From NCBI GenBank assembly GCA_039720395.1, contig CM077827.1:24828375-24892374 (forward strand): a DNA stretch of 64,000 bases, read 5' to 3'. The notes under the pieces are model-generated. The model was not told where the DNA came from and did not search any database. It was given only the letters and a program-made list of their open reading frames with translations. The stretch's first letter is position 1, and every line of letters begins with the position of its first letter. Source of the stretch: Liquidambar formosana. Its lineage: Eukaryota; Streptophyta; Magnoliopsida; Saxifragales; Altingiaceae. Positions 24,908-37,179 of this stretch are shown here, piece after piece. The translations under genes and the position numbers were made by a program.

Positions 24908-25622
24908 TAGGGGTGTTAATGGTTTTGGTTAAAACCGAGAATCAAACCGAACCAAACCGAACCGAGCGGTTTGGTTTGGTTTTTTTGTCATTAGGTTTGG
25001 TTATGGTTTTAATTTTAGAAAACCGAACTCAATTGGTTTGGTTTTGGTTTTCAATTTTAAAAAACCAAACCAAACCGAAAAACCAAAAAAACCGAAAAAT
25101 ATATAATATATATATATTTATAATTTTATATTATATTATATTTTATATATATATATATATATATAAACTTAAAGTTTGTAAATTCCCAATTCTAATAAGG
25201 GTAAAATAGGTAATGGGCTTGTTTTTGTTGATTTTAAGTTTCTTATTGTTTTCCCTTTTTTAAATTGGCATGTATTAAACTAGTTATTAATGTTGTGTGT
25301 GATATTGACATATTGATATATGTCAATATGTTTCTATTTTGATACAATGTTTGTTTTTTTAAGTTGCTAATGTAATTCTTTTATTAAAAATGTTTTTATT
25401 TGGAGTTTGGCATGTCATTTTTTTCATTTTCAATTATTTGTTGTTACTTGATAGGTTAAAACCGAAACCGAACCGAACCAAACCGAAATATAATGGTTTG
25501 GTTTGGTTTGGTTTTTTTTTAGTATGGTTTGGTTTTGGTTTGGGAGGAATAAAACCGAAATATAATGGTTTGGTTTGAAATCTCCCGTAAAACCGAACCA
25601 AACCGAACCATTAACACCCCTA
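24908..25622. mobile_element. hAT-type non-autonomous DNA transposon (715 bp) in LTR I
   Basis: The ends are perfect inverted repeats, TAGGGGTGTTAATGGTT at the left and its complement at 25606-25622. The 8-bp target duplication GTAGCTCC is at 24900-24907 and 25623-25630; the uninterrupted site can be read in LTR A near 6210. An 8-bp duplication with TAGGG-type ends points to the hAT superfamily. Both ends are packed with subterminal motifs of the ACCGAACC / GGTTTGGTT type in both orientations, as expected for transposase-binding repeats. The middle is very AT-rich. The long open frames are products of the repeated motif, and there is no transposase. Confidence 0.92.
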
Positions 25623-28600
25623 GTAGCTCCCTCTCTCTCTAAGTGTAAAGTGCAATTCCCCTCCCCCTATGTGCTGAAAATCATGTCTTTTATATAGAGA
25701 ACTGACCCCCTAAACCAATGGCTAAGATTAATTCATTAAACAATGATCTTAGGGCTGTTAGAGACTCTCTTGGTGCTCAAACAACTTAAACTTACACACT
25801 CCTAAGAGAAAACAAGTTGTAATGGCGGAGGAAACCGTCAAAAGAGGGAGAGAGAGTCAGAAGTTTAGTTGAAGACGAAGTCTCTTGGGTGACCAACTAG
25901 GCTTAGATGGTTAGCCATCTGGGCTTGGACGGCTGACCGTCCAGTCCCGGACGGTTACCTGAGGGTTTGCTCCAGTCCGCTCTAGTTTTGACTCCTACTT
26001 GCTTCAGAAGTCCTAAAATGTTCAAATTAAGTCCGATTTTGACGAAATAAAAGCCAAAACGATCGTGTTTCGAAGGGGAACACATTTTTAAGCATTTTAG
26101 GACAAAAATCCTTAACCATGGGTGCATGGTTAGGTTTTACAAAGGTGGTTAACCATGGTGCCTCACTGTCGCTAAGCTGGGTTTGTACACAAGGTCGAAC
26201 CAAATGCTTTCTCAATTGAAATTCGATCTGTCTAAACATACCTAGGATGTAAATAAATCCCAATTGAAGTTAAATGAGAAAAAATTGATTGGGTCTTGTG
26301 AGTCAATTTGAGCAAACCAAGAAAGGGTCTGTTAGCTAACTCGAACCGTTATAAGCCGAATTGATCTTAAACCATCAGTTCATGAAATCGAACCTATATA
26401 TAGACTTTATGTACTCATATGAACTCGAGGGAATGACTCGGGATTCATTCCAAAGTCAAATGGAAAATATACGGCTTAAAAGACGATTATGCCCTTAAAG
26501 TCGCAAAAGTTCTTATTGACTATCGAGATGAACTCCAAATCACTTCAAAATTCATACACATGATATTCAATGCCATAGAAACTCAATGCAAAAGACTATA
26601 CTCGAAAAGGACTCAAAATCCTACATGAAATTATATGTCTTAGCTAAGGTGACAAAAATGGGGTGTGACAATGTGGTATATTTTAGAGATGTTTTTGGTT
26701 AAAAATCATTTTATGGTTGATTTTATTTCATGTTGGGCATAACCATGCATAAATGGACTTAATAATCAACTTGGTAAAGTTGAGGGCTATTGGAGCTAGT
26801 ACTACTGTGGTCCCAAAAGAAAGGGACATCATGCCGTGTTTTCCTATCCTCTAGTCTTGGGCTACTTTGTGTTGTCCCAAATTTGGGCTATTGCGGCCCC
26901 AAGTAGGGATGTTGTGCCGTATTGTCTCGAGGATAAGGCTACTGCAATCACAGGTAGGGATGTCTTGCTATATTGTCCTCTTGGAGGATTGGGTTGTGAT
27001 TCCTCTATTCCGCGTGTGATGGCCCATTTGTGGGGAAGTTGGGTAATTAATGGAATTGATTATATGGACGTGGGTCACATGCATTAGGCATTATGCATCA
27101 TTGTTTTAAGTTATGGATTATAATTTATTTTCAGAGTTATAATATACTTAGGGGAGTATATTTCTATTTTAATGATGTAATTGGGTTCTATCTATATCAT
27201 TGCTTTAGTTTACTATGTTAAATTGTATCTACTGAGTCATCGAACTCACTGCCTATTATTAATTTAAATGTTTTTCAGATAATCTAGGGATTGGTTTATG
27301 CAATCATAGGCAGAAGATGCTCTTAATGGAAATTTCATTATATTAATTAATAATGTATTTTCATGGGATAAACGAATGTATTCAATTAATTTTATTTGGG
27401 TCAATGGTCAATGTAAATGTAAATTTAATCAGGGTTATAATCTTAATTATTTAATGTTGTATATACGTGAAATGCGATGCATGGGATGATACCACTTTCA
27501 TGGATGACAGGAAATTTTTATGTATGGATTTTTATAACAGGTTTTATGATGGTATGTCCTATCTACGAATGGGTAATGTTCGAAAAGAGGATATTATTTA
27601 TTTATTTATTTTTAAATGGTTGAGATTTTGACACCTATCATCTTCTTTTATCAAATGATTATTAAAACAAAGCCTGTTTTATTACTATTGATCACGACTT
27701 AATTATTTTAGATTGTGACATATCTTTAGCATGCAATAGGTCTATCCTATATGAAACCCTAATTTGAACTTGAATAGGAAGAGGTTTTACCTTAGGAAGA
27801 GCTTCTTTACTGTTGTAGGAACTCTCTCTTGCTCTTGTGAATGACTTGAACCAACCTTTTCAAGGCTATAGTAGGAACTCTAGCTCTCCTTCAGCTCTCT
27901 CTCTCTTATTCTCTCTCACAAACTCCAATTTAATGCACAAAAGTGGCTATGGGTGCCTCCCCCAGTGCTGAAGCATAGAGGGTATTTATAAAGTTCAATT
28001 AGGATAAACTAACGGCTAGGATTAAAACCCTAAAAATTAATTCAAGGATTGTTAAAGACTCCCTTGGTGCTTAAGAAACTCAAAAGTTGTCAAAAATTAG
28101 AAGGAAACTCGTAAAAAAGAGTCCATGTACATTAAAATTGAGGAAAATCCGCTTCAGCACAAAAATAGGGGGGAGGGCCTCGGGTGACCACCCAAGGTTG
28201 GGTGACTAGCCACCTGGGCCCAGGCGGCTAGTTGCCTAGGCTTGGGTGGTCACCCGAACCCACTTCAGTTTTTTGCTTTTTCTGGACACTCTTTCCTTTT
28301 GGAAGTGTTTTAGGAGCCAAATCAACTCTGATTTTAATGAAACAAAAGCCAAAATGACAGTGTTTCAATGAGGAATACATTTTTGAACATTTTAGGGTGA
28401 AAACCACTAACCATGGGTGCATGGTTAGGTTTGATAAAAGCAGTTAACCACTATGCTCTACCTTTGCAAAGCATAGGTATGCACATAGTATCAAATCAAA
28501 TGCTTCCTATATCAAAATTAAACTTTCTAAAACACTTTTAGGGATGAAATAATGACTAATTAAAGTCAAATTGAAAAGATTTGGTTAGTAATTGTGAGTC

Positions 28601-28853
28601 AATTTGAGCTAACCCAAAGAGAGTCAATTAACCAACTTGAACCATATCGAGCCATTTTAACCCTAAGCTATTGATTCATTAAATTAAACCTAAAATACCT
28701 CATATGCATCAATATGAACTCCAATTGGCAATTTGGAGATTATTTTAAGGTCAAATGAAAAGTTTGTGACCTTAAAAGATAATTATGCCCCTCAAGTCGC
28801 AAAAGTTCTTATCATCCCTTAAGATCAACTCCAAATTGAACAAAAATTCATAC

Positions 28854-31044
28854 TGTGGACACCGAAAATCGACTCGGGGGGGAATCGAGTTTCTCTTTCC
28901 ACTTTTAAAAGGGTTTCAAAAAAACAAAGGAGTCACCACCTCATTTTTAGGGTACAAGGAAACTACTAAAAGATTTGTTTTATAAAAACAAATTTGACTC
29001 CATTAATGGAAAATAGGAAAGTCTTGAACCAAAAACAAGGGTTCGAGGGTAGGTTACGAAATAGGAAGGTTCTGAGCCACGGCCTATAGGCACTCATTTC
29101 GCTCGGTAAGTCGTTCTCATTTATTGATTGGGCTTAATTAATTTTAACCATGCAATAACTAAAAAATAAGAAAATTAAAAAATAAAAACTAAACTAAGTT
29201 GGACTTGGACTCAAATGAGCGGTCTACGTACTTCTGACGAAGATCAAAGTCCACGTAATTCGAACAACTATATTGGGGGGAAGAGTTTTACTCCTCGTAG
29301 GACTCTAGTAGAATCCAATCCATAATCAAACACTTGGTTTTGAGAAACAACTCACTTGAAAGAAACAACTTTAATTTAAAAACTTGTTTGATTTAGGATC
29401 AAAACCCTAATACAATCCTATGAATAATAAAACTTATGGGAGCATGCATCATCATATAAGCAATTACATCATGGCAATGGAGTTTAGAGATTATACCTGA
29501 CAGAACTGAGGCAGAGTTCTGTTTGTAACCTCAGGGTTTTTGAGTTGAAAATTGGGTAGAGCTTCCACGCTTTCTAAGCTTTATGATGGCCTCAAGGGAG
29601 GGAGTTGCAAGTTGGCCGGAACTTCCGCGCCTTCAAGCTTTAGAATGGGTCGCAAGTTAGAAGGTATGAATATAAATGTTCCCTACTAACTATTGAGCCA
29701 AGCTCTTCTTTAGAATGAGTCTCAAGTAAAGGGATACTAATAAGAATGTTCACTCCACACTCAAGAACTCAAGCTCTTCATTTGCTTAAGAATACTCTAC
29801 CAAGACTTGATGTAGAATGAATGAAGGGAGGACCCCTATTTATAGTGAAAGGTTGGTGGAATGAATGGCCAAGATTGGATCTAGGTAGGGATGATCCAAG
29901 GGCTCTAAAACATTCTCAAGAGCTGATTCCTATCTCAAACACTTCAAAAATCCGGAGGAAATTCGAATTATAGCAAAAAATGGAATCTAAAGAGGTCAAG
30001 ATAAGGTAAAACACCGTTAAAGCCCAACGGGCACCCTTGGTGGTAGTTTGGCCACCTTGGGTGGCCATTTGGCCTATCATTGGTGGTCGTTTGGCCTTTC
30101 TTGGTGGCCGTTTGGCCTTCCTTGGTGGCCATATGGCCACCAGTAGCCTTTTTAGTGCACTTTTTGCATTTCTTTGCCCTCAAAGGCCAACGGGCACCCT
30201 TGGTGGCCATTTGGCCACCTTGGGTGGCCGTTTGGCCCTTTATTGGTGGCCATTTGGCCTTTCTAGGTGGTCACGTGGCCAACAGTAGCTGATTTGTGCC
30301 TTTTTTACTCCTTTTGTGCACTTTTATCCCTTCTATGCTATGTATTTGGTCCATTTCAAGTCCAAATTCATTGATTTTGGACTTAAAACGACGATGGCTC
30401 AATTCTCTATTCAAAATCTGGTTAAAAAAAATCCTAATTGAGCCACATTTGGTCAATGAATCAAGGGTTAAGCCTATATGGCTCATAGAGATCAATTGAG
30501 GCTTATTGGGATAACATTAAGGTTTGAACCCTTATAGAATCCTAGTTGCAATTAGACTCCCCCAAAAATAATTCCAAGCATTAATACACCTTAATTAAGA
30601 CTCAATTGATATTAATGGAGCATTAATTGAACTCAATTGGATCAAATTAAGAAGTAATTATAAGAAGAGCCGACGAACGGAGTTAAACCAAGCCTACCTT
30701 GGACCACCTTTAAGCAAATCATTTCCAATCTTAACCAAATTTTAAATCAAGCCTATTCATGATATCCTAAGGCCATTAGGATCATCCTGACATGAATTTG
30801 ATGAGAATTGGATAATAAATAAAAATTATGCAAATGAAATGACATAAATGCTCTCCAAATCGCAAAAGTTCTTATTAGCTATCAAGACTTAACCAAATTG
30901 AACCCCGGACGATACCATGGACTCTTTGGGATGTATAGAGCTTAACTAAAAAGATTTGGTATCAAAATGATGCAAAAGTCTACAAGTGATAATGCATGGG
31001 AGATGGAGAGGTGTGGAATTAGAAGATAAAATGGGGTGTCTACA
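28854..31044 (-). repeat. 3' LTR of element JK (2191 bp)
   Basis: Ends TGTGGACACCG and GGGGTGTCTACA; on the minus strand it starts TGTAGACACCCC. TATA box at 29837-29844 (minus). In place of the palindrome of the other LTRs it has two clusters of a 21-bp unit rich in TGGTGGCC and TTTGGCC (about 30038-30145 and 30196-30285). Stem-loop at 29057-29101, conserved block at about 29221-29265. Next to the end at 31044 the minus strand reads AATGAGGGGTAT, a short purine-rich tract fitting a polypurine tract. Confidence 0.9.
29057..29101 (-). promoter_or_regulatory. LTR stem-loop, copy in 3' LTR of JK
   Basis: Arms CGAAAT and ATTTCG are fully complementary, a third pairing variant. The inner stem is GCC/GGC around AC. 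Confidence 0.6.
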
Positions 31045-31184
31045 GATACCCCTCATTGGTAGAGCTTGTGTTAACAAATGAATGCCAATGCCAAAAAAAA
31101 GGACAGTCCATTTTCAACAAGAAAGGGAGCGATGGGTGATGAATAGACAACTTCGTCTATTTATATGGTTAAGACTAAAACAAA
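31045..31184 (-). other. Polypurine-tract side of JK internal region
   Basis: The stretch immediately right of the 3' LTR. It holds the short purine run used for plus-strand priming and otherwise no recognisable feature before the tandem array. Confidence 0.5.
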
Positions 31185-32240
31185 TGGATTCTGCCATATG
31201 ACGCTATTCCTATGGTCTAAAATCTAAACATATGATTCTATTATATAGTACAGAATCGAAAGGAATCTGCTATATAGTTCAAGAAAATAGGAGAATTTTG
31301 TTATATAGTCCGAAATCGATAAGATTTCACCATATAATCCAAAAATCAAGAGAACCTCTATTATATAGTCCAAAATTGATGGTATTTTGCTATATAATCT
31401 AAAACTTAAGGAAGGCTCTGCCATATAGTCCGAAATCGACAGGATTATGCTATATAGTCCAACAATTAAAAGAGACTATTATATAGTCCGAAATCAACAA
31501 GAATTCGCTATATAATCTAAAACTGAAGGAAGGCTCTGCCATATAGTCCGAAATCGACAAGATCTCGCTATATAGTACAAAAATCAAAAGAGACTATTAT
31601 ATAGTCTGAAATCAACAAGATTTCGCTATGTAATCTAAAACTCAAGGAAGGCTTTGCCATATAGTCCGAAATCGACAGGATTACGCTATATAGTCCAACA
31701 ATTAAAAGAGAATATTATATAGTTCGAAATCAACAAGATTTCACTATATAATCTAAAACTCAAGGAAAGCTCTACCATATAGTCCGAAATCGACAAGATT
31801 TCGCTATGTAGGTCCAAAAATCAAAAGAGATTTTGTCATATAGTCCGAAATCGATCAGATTTCGCTATATAATCCAAAAATTATTAGAGTGAATTTTGCC
31901 ATAAAGTCTGAAATCAAAAGGATTTCACCATATAGTCCAAAAATAAAGGGGGGATTGATAATATTTCACTACATGGTCTGAGAACTAAAGGAGAGAATCT
32001 TGCCATGGAGTCCGAAATCGACAAGATTTCGCCCTATAGTCCAAAAATCAAAAAAGAAATCTACCATATAGTTTGGAATCAACGAGATTTCACTATATGG
32101 TCCAAGTATAAAATGATAGGATTTTGCTATGGAGTTCGAAATCGATAAGATTTCGCCCTATAGTCCAAAAATCAAAGAAAGGTTCTGCCATATAGTTTCG
32201 AATCAACAAGATTTCACTATATGATCCAAAAACCAAAATG
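31185..32240. repeat. Tandem array in JK: 118-bp higher-order repeat of two 59-bp monomers, decaying at both ends
   Basis: The phrase CCATATAGTCCGAAATCGAC (one base may vary) begins at 31421, 31539, 31657 and 31775, a period of exactly 118 bp. Each unit contains two related 59-bp halves built on 'tatatagtccaaaaatc' and 'gaaatcgacaagatttcgc'. Beyond about 31830 the halves continue but with indels and changes. The array lies between gag and the 3' LTR, the place where Tat/Ogre-type elements are known to carry variable tandem repeats that can seed satellite DNA. The short open frames in it are repeat artefacts. Confidence 0.88.
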
Positions 32241-34699
32241 AAAACAATCATAAACATTTCTTTGAACAGATTCATTAAAGTTACAACATCGTGGGGGTGA
32301 CTCTCAAGCCTTAAGATGGAAAAGGTGGCATGCATGCTTGAAATATGGTTGAGTCCTAAGACAAACTATTAAAACACTTTTAATGGAGCACTTGGTCTTA
32401 AACCTAGATTAAAAGGCACATAGGCTTTAAAACTGAATTGAATGAGGCACTTGAGCCTTAAGAGGACATGTAAAAGCTCTTAGGCCTTAAGATTAAATCA
32501 TGTGGGCTGATAGCCCAGACATAGATATGCAAAAGCTCTCAAGCTTTGAGACTAAATGAAGTAGGCTCACGGGCTTAGAAACATGTCAAGGCCCTCAAGC
32601 CTGGAGGTTGAACAAAGTTAACCCAAATACCTAGACCAGAGACCTAGAGGTAGAAAAACAAAAGGCGTTCAAGCCTTGAGACTAAATGGTGACTACTCAT
32701 TGAGGGAGCATAACAGACCTAGACTTAGTAGGACCTAGCAAAAGATACAACCCTTCTAGGACGAATCAAAGTAAAAAACTCTCAACCAAAATTTACCACT
32801 TCTATGGAAAACAATTCTAGGGTCACCTAAACAGACCTAGTGCAATCATAAAGCCCTTTTCTAAAACCATTTTCTTTAATTATGGACGTGCTTTTTAGAA
32901 GCAATGTACTTTCAAGAAGCCTGGATTGGACCTGTTGTTCTTTCAAAGCATGGAGATGGAGTGGACTCTTTTTCCCTCTTTGTTATTTTTTCAAAAACCC
33001 TAACTTTTGCCTAGATTGCCCTTTCGGGTTTTCAACCTAGTAGGTTGCCCTAATATTTGCCTAGGCTGCCTTTTTGGGTTTTCAACCTAGCGGGCTTTTC
33101 CTTTCTCTTCATTTCTTTTTACTACTACAAGCCTTTCAGATCTTGAGAATGCTTCTACTATGAGAATTCAATGCATGAAGTCTCATACCTCTTCTCTTCA
33201 CTGAGCCATTCGATCTTGTCTAACCTTGATAATACTTCAACCATTAAGGAATTCAATTCATGAAGTCTCATATCCCTACTTTTCATTGAGCTATTTAGAT
33301 ATTTCAATTACATAAGCCCAATTATTCCCTTACTAGATCACTGCTACACCTTTTTCTGTCATTAAATCCATGACAAAAGTTTGAGTTGAAGGACGTGGTG
33401 AGATCCTATGAATTAGGAATTTTTTTTGCTTTGGGAGTGAATAGGATTACAACAATCAAGGATTCTTTAGAGGGCAAGGTCAATGACCAATAAAGACATA
33501 GGATTAAAACAAAACACAAAGGCAACCATAGGAGAATCAATGATGAGAGACTCTTTTTCTTTTTTTTTTTTTGAATCAACAAGACAAAAGGTAACAAAAG
33601 ATAGTGGGAAAAAAATCATATCAACTTTCTTAGTGGCATGTTAAATCTCTTAAGAGGCTTATGGATGAAACTATTCCCTTTCAATCCAGTCACAAAGAAT
33701 CACCTTCAATGATCGGTCACATGCAAAGCCCCTTCCTTATTCTTTCTTTTTTTTCTTTCTTCTTTCTTTTTTTCTTTTTTCTTTTTAATAGACCGCAGCT
33801 AATGTAACTTTATAGGCTGCCTACGTATCCCCACTTAATCCTTGAAAGAAACACACACATCTGAAAAGCTTATCTTTTGTAAGGAATTAGGTCTTCGTAG
33901 TTCAAACAAAGTTTCTTTTTTCTCTTTTTTTTTTTTTTTTTTTTGAAAGCCCTAAATTTTGCCTAAGTCGCCTTTCCAGGTTTTCAACCCAACGGGCAAG
34001 GACTTTGCACATGCCAAAGATTTTTATTGATATAGGGACCATCCTAATTTGATCTTCAACCCTCCTTCCAAGTCATAAATTGATGTTTCGACCTCTTTGA
34101 TCACTAGGTTTTTCTTCAACAATTCTCTATCAATCTTCTGCGACATTCTTGATGATTCTACCATCACTTTTCCACTCAAACACTTTTTTTTTATCCCTTT
34201 TTTTCTTTTTCTTTTTTGCTACATAGGCTAATCTTCTCGAAAGTTTGATTTTGAATTGTTCAATACTCAACTTCTTAATCTTCAAAGGCTTCAAAGTCTT
34301 TCTTCAATGGACTGATGAGTTCTCTATCTTCATTTGGGAGGGTGGTGCCTAACTTAACCATTTCAGGCTTATCATTGTTTCCAAATTAATTGGTTATAGT
34401 TCATCCATCATGCCTCTAAAGTTTATATTTATACCAATTTGATCATTGATTGATTGATGAGAAGATATGAATGGAAAGACAAATGAATATTTGGAATAAA
34501 ATCATTTTATTGAAAGACTAAGGAATTACAATGAAAGACCAGACTAGCAGTAACAGGGACTCACAAATTAACTAGGAAGCAAAAAGAAAATGAACCAATC
34601 CTAAGTCTACTTTGAACTGAACATGCTCAAACTCCTTATCACAAATGTTCATAACGGAATCAGTGCAGCAATAAGCACTAAGAAAGATGTCCTCAAGGG
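32241..34699. other. JK non-coding internal region with degenerate repeats
   Basis: Three kinds of repeat are visible. First, a degenerate unit with phrases such as CTCAAGCCTTGAGACTAAAT at about 32330-32700. Second, a 40-bp motif (TTGCCTAG..TGCC....GGGTTTTCAACCTA) at about 33008-33050, 33058-33098 and 33957-33997. Third, long T or CT-rich runs (33549-33570, 33745-33790, 33917-33943, 34186-34220), which are A/G-rich on the transcribed strand. No protein motif was found in any frame. This is where pol would be in a complete element. Confidence 0.65.
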
Positions 34700-36170
34700 T
34701 CTATTAGATTATAGCACCTGAATGGTTGGATGACTTTGGTGGACTGATGACTCCTTTATCAAAGAGGTCTTGGATCTCATGCTTCAATCTTGGGCAACTG
34801 ATTAGTGCTATGCTCCTTGCCTTGGTGGAAGTCACAACACTCATTTTTCTTAAACCGACGAGGTAGAGGATTAGGTAATAGGTGCCAGGTTAAGCGGTTC
34901 AAGTAGACCCTTACCTTTAACTTCTCAAAAACATGGCTTAGTGGCATATGAATCTTAGTGAATTGACGAGGCCCTTTATTGATTGGAATGGATGGGAAGA
35001 GATGTTGTTGACCTCAGTGGACTTTGCATTGGTAGTAAAGCAACGGGGACAAAGTTGTTCCTCATTATTAATTGTCCCATTAGTAATGGCATCTTCTACT
35101 TGGGTTTCAGCTCCAATTAAAGCTTTGAAGTTTGGAAAATAATGAGCAAATAGGTGCTTGTGGTACACTGGTAAAAGGTTCCTTACAACCATTTGGATCT
35201 GCTCCTCTTCATTAGGTCTTACAGTCATTTGGGATGCCTTAAGTCTCCACTTAGTGATAAAAGCAGAGAAGGTATTATTTTGCTCCTGTTTAGTGGTCTC
35301 CAAATCCCTACGAGTAACATCAACCTCAGTATTGTACTTGTAATGATTGGAGAATTCTATACAAACATCTTTCCAAGACCGGGTTCGAGATTCATCCAAC
35401 GACAAAAACCAATGGACAGTAGATCCAGATAGAGGCTCATGAAACATTTGGACCAAAAACTCATCTATGGCTCCTCTTACGTGCATAACCCTAGTATACA
35501 TTTTCAAATGGGTCTTAGGGTAGCCTGTACCATCAAACTTTTCAAACTCTAGCATTTTGAACTGGGTTGGTATACGGGCTTGAGGGAAAAGAGACAATGT
35601 ATGGATATCTATCAAATCATCTGACTTGCGAATATTCTTGAGCGCTTTCTCCATGGCTTAAATTCTAGAAGTTAGCACTTTCTGATCCTCGGGCATAGGC
35701 AAATTAGGTTTAGGAGTGGCAACACTTGGTTCTAAGGTGATATTAGGCCAATCATCCTAGGTTCATAAGGTGATTTGGGTATTCTGTGGCATAGCTTGGG
35801 TATTTTGTGGTGGAGCTTGGGTAGTCTGTGGAATGGTTTGGGTATTTTGAGGTGGAGTTTGGGTATTTTGTGGAATAGGTCGGGCAGTCTATGGAATGGG
35901 TTGGGCATTTTGTGGAATAGGTTAGGCATTTTGTGGAATGGGTTGGGTATGGATTACTCATGCCTGAACCTGCTTCCTGAGCCATCCTCATTGCCTTCAT
36001 TAGATTTCAGAGATACTTGTTGCAACAAAGTCATCATCTCATGTAAGAGCTTGTTAACATTCTCAGGTGGGACCACTTCCTCAGAAGAGGTTGATGTAGG
36101 TACTGATGAGTTTATTTTTGACATAACTTCAACTGAATGGTTTATTCTAACTAGTCTTCCTGTATGATCT
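34700..36170 (-). pseudogene. Decayed gag of element JK
   Basis: The best-preserved part is 34938-35654: DDLIDIHTLSLFPQARIP, then the Gag core (FSAFITKWRLKASQMT, LLPVYHKHLFAHYFPNFKAL). Upstream, in the same frame but with several stops (for example TAA at 35658-35660), is a Pro/Gln-rich repeat of the type PQNTQ (about 35760-35960) and a low-conservation N terminus to about 36170. Downstream a degenerate zinc knuckle (CDFHQGKEH, last cysteine lost) lies at about 34790-34870, and the frame ends there. It matches element A gag across the core. The protein would be a capsid protein; this copy is inactive. Absence of all later domains makes the element dependent on proteins from relatives. Confidence 0.85.
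35760..35960 (-). repeat. Repeat encoding a Pro/Gln-rich segment of JK Gag
   Basis: On the plus strand the phrase GGGTATTTTGTGGAATGGG and variants recurs six to seven times, about every 30 bp. On the minus strand, in the gag frame, it encodes repeats of the form PQNTQ/PPQNTQ with a few stops. Element A gag lacks it. Confidence 0.7.
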
Positions 36171-37159
36171 CGAATCTAAGCCAAACCTCTGACAAGAACA
36201 TATTTTATTTTAGGCTCAATCCAAATTTTATTTTAAATCAAGGCCCATGACTGCTCCAAATCTGATGGAGTTGACTCTAAGTACCATACCCCTAGTTGAA
36301 CACTCTATTTTGACTAAATTCCATAGCATAGAAGATGGGACGACACACATGGGACCTAATTGACCTTAAGTATCTAGACGAACAACATAACACTATCTCA
36401 CGGGTACCATTAATACATTGTAACTAGGTCTGACACAACATACCCCTAGTTACACATGACATCCTAAAAACAAGGGTGAGTTGACATACCGAGGTTGTAG
36501 GACTGGTTAACCTTACTTTCCTAGGTGGACAACACAACAGAATACCATGGACACATAGGCAAAGGTTAGACCTAAACTTGACATACCCCTAGTTGGATGG
36601 TCATCCTTTAAGTGTAGAAAGACATACTAAGGACATGGAAACAAATGACCCTAAGTTGTAATGCGAGGATCAATCACAGACAATTAGGTGGCATAATGAC
36701 CCAACGGATTCTCAATCAAAGGTTCGTAACCATTTTGATATGTATGAGGTTTAACACAACATGACCTTAGTTAGACACTCCATCCATTAGTATGCCTTGT
36801 GGGGCATGGCTTTGACATTATAGCAAAGTGAACCAAATATGTGTCCCTATTCTATGTGAAATTGGGTGGGTGAAAGGTTCCCCAATTGCTAGAGAGGTTT
36901 TATACCTAACCACATGTGAATAAAGGAATTCGAGTGGGTCTAGTGGTACGACCTACTTATATGATATACTTGAACGACGAACCTGTTCAGTATGAGGCAA
37001 TTGGAGTTGATAGCTACACCATCAAAAGTTCTAGTGTAGTCAATCGTTGGCAAGGATACATCGATGCAAGTATGCAATGCAAAAAAGTGATAGTGCTCAA
37101 TTGATTAACACTGAAATTGATTAAGCCCGATAAATAAATTTGAGTTTAGCCCTCAATAT
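36171..37159 (-). other. Leader of element JK
   Basis: No credible coding. It includes repeated phrases such as 'acataccctagtt(a/g)gac' (36270, 36430, 36570 and 36770 regions) and the shared leader block at 36890-37159 (AACCACATGTGA...GGCAAGGATACATCGA). It ends at the PBS. Confidence 0.6.
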
Positions 37160-37176
37160 CCCCAGTGGAGTCGCCA
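37160..37176 (-). other. Primer-binding site of element JK
   Basis: Reads TGGCGACTCCACTGGGG on the minus strand, identical to the site of element A although the LTRs of the two elements are strongly diverged. The LTR begins three bases further on at 37180. Confidence 0.82.
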
Positions 37177-37179
37177 AAC

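Larger units (their letters stand above)
22932..26670 (-). repeat. Solo LTR I (about 3.0 kb plus a nested MITE), inserted in LTR X
   Basis: Ends TGTGAACCCACG and GGGGTGTGACA, with target duplication ATGTG at 22927-22931 and 26671-26675. Same subfamily as LTR A. Orientation minus. TATA box at 25689-25696 (minus), GC-rich module at about 25885-25964, conserved block at about 23401-23452, stem-loop at 23148-23191 with partly disrupted arms, PBS-like core GGAGTCGCCACC at about 23019-23030. A 715-bp hAT-type MITE is inserted just downstream of the TATA box in the transcribed part. Confidence 0.92.
21555..27720 (+). repeat. Solo LTR X of a different LTR family, split by LTR I (about 2.4 kb of its own)
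   Basis: It begins TGTTACACCC and ends GATTGTGACA. Own pieces are 21555-22931 and 26671-27720. Flanks are TATTT on the left and TATCT on the right, one mismatch, so an old target duplication is plausible. A TATA box (21995-22001) lies about 440 bp from the start. Upstream of it are five near-identical palindromes of the type TTATAGTTGACTATAA (21765-21920). The second piece contains degenerate repeats at about 26770-27010 with phrases like GGGATGTTGTGCCGTATTG. No coding capacity. It may be a Tekay/Del-like Ty3 LTR, but this is a guess from the TGTTACACCC start. Confidence 0.7.

Noticed and set aside
24913..25578. Open frames inside the hAT-type MITE
   Set aside because: Products of repeated ACCGAACC-type motifs; no transposase motif, and the element is too short.
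21555..27720. LTR X as a DNA transposon with TGTTAC/GTGACA ends
   Set aside because: Inverted terminal similarity is only about six bases; the TG...CA ends, TATA box and size fit an LTR better.
30037..30292. Overlapping open frames on both strands in the JK LTRs (also 38248-38581)
   Set aside because: They are translations of the 21-bp tandem repeat; its length is a multiple of three, which keeps frames open on both strands.
31185..32240. CRISPR-like array
   Set aside because: Repeats are contiguous and diverged with no unique spacers, in plant DNA inside a retrotransposon.
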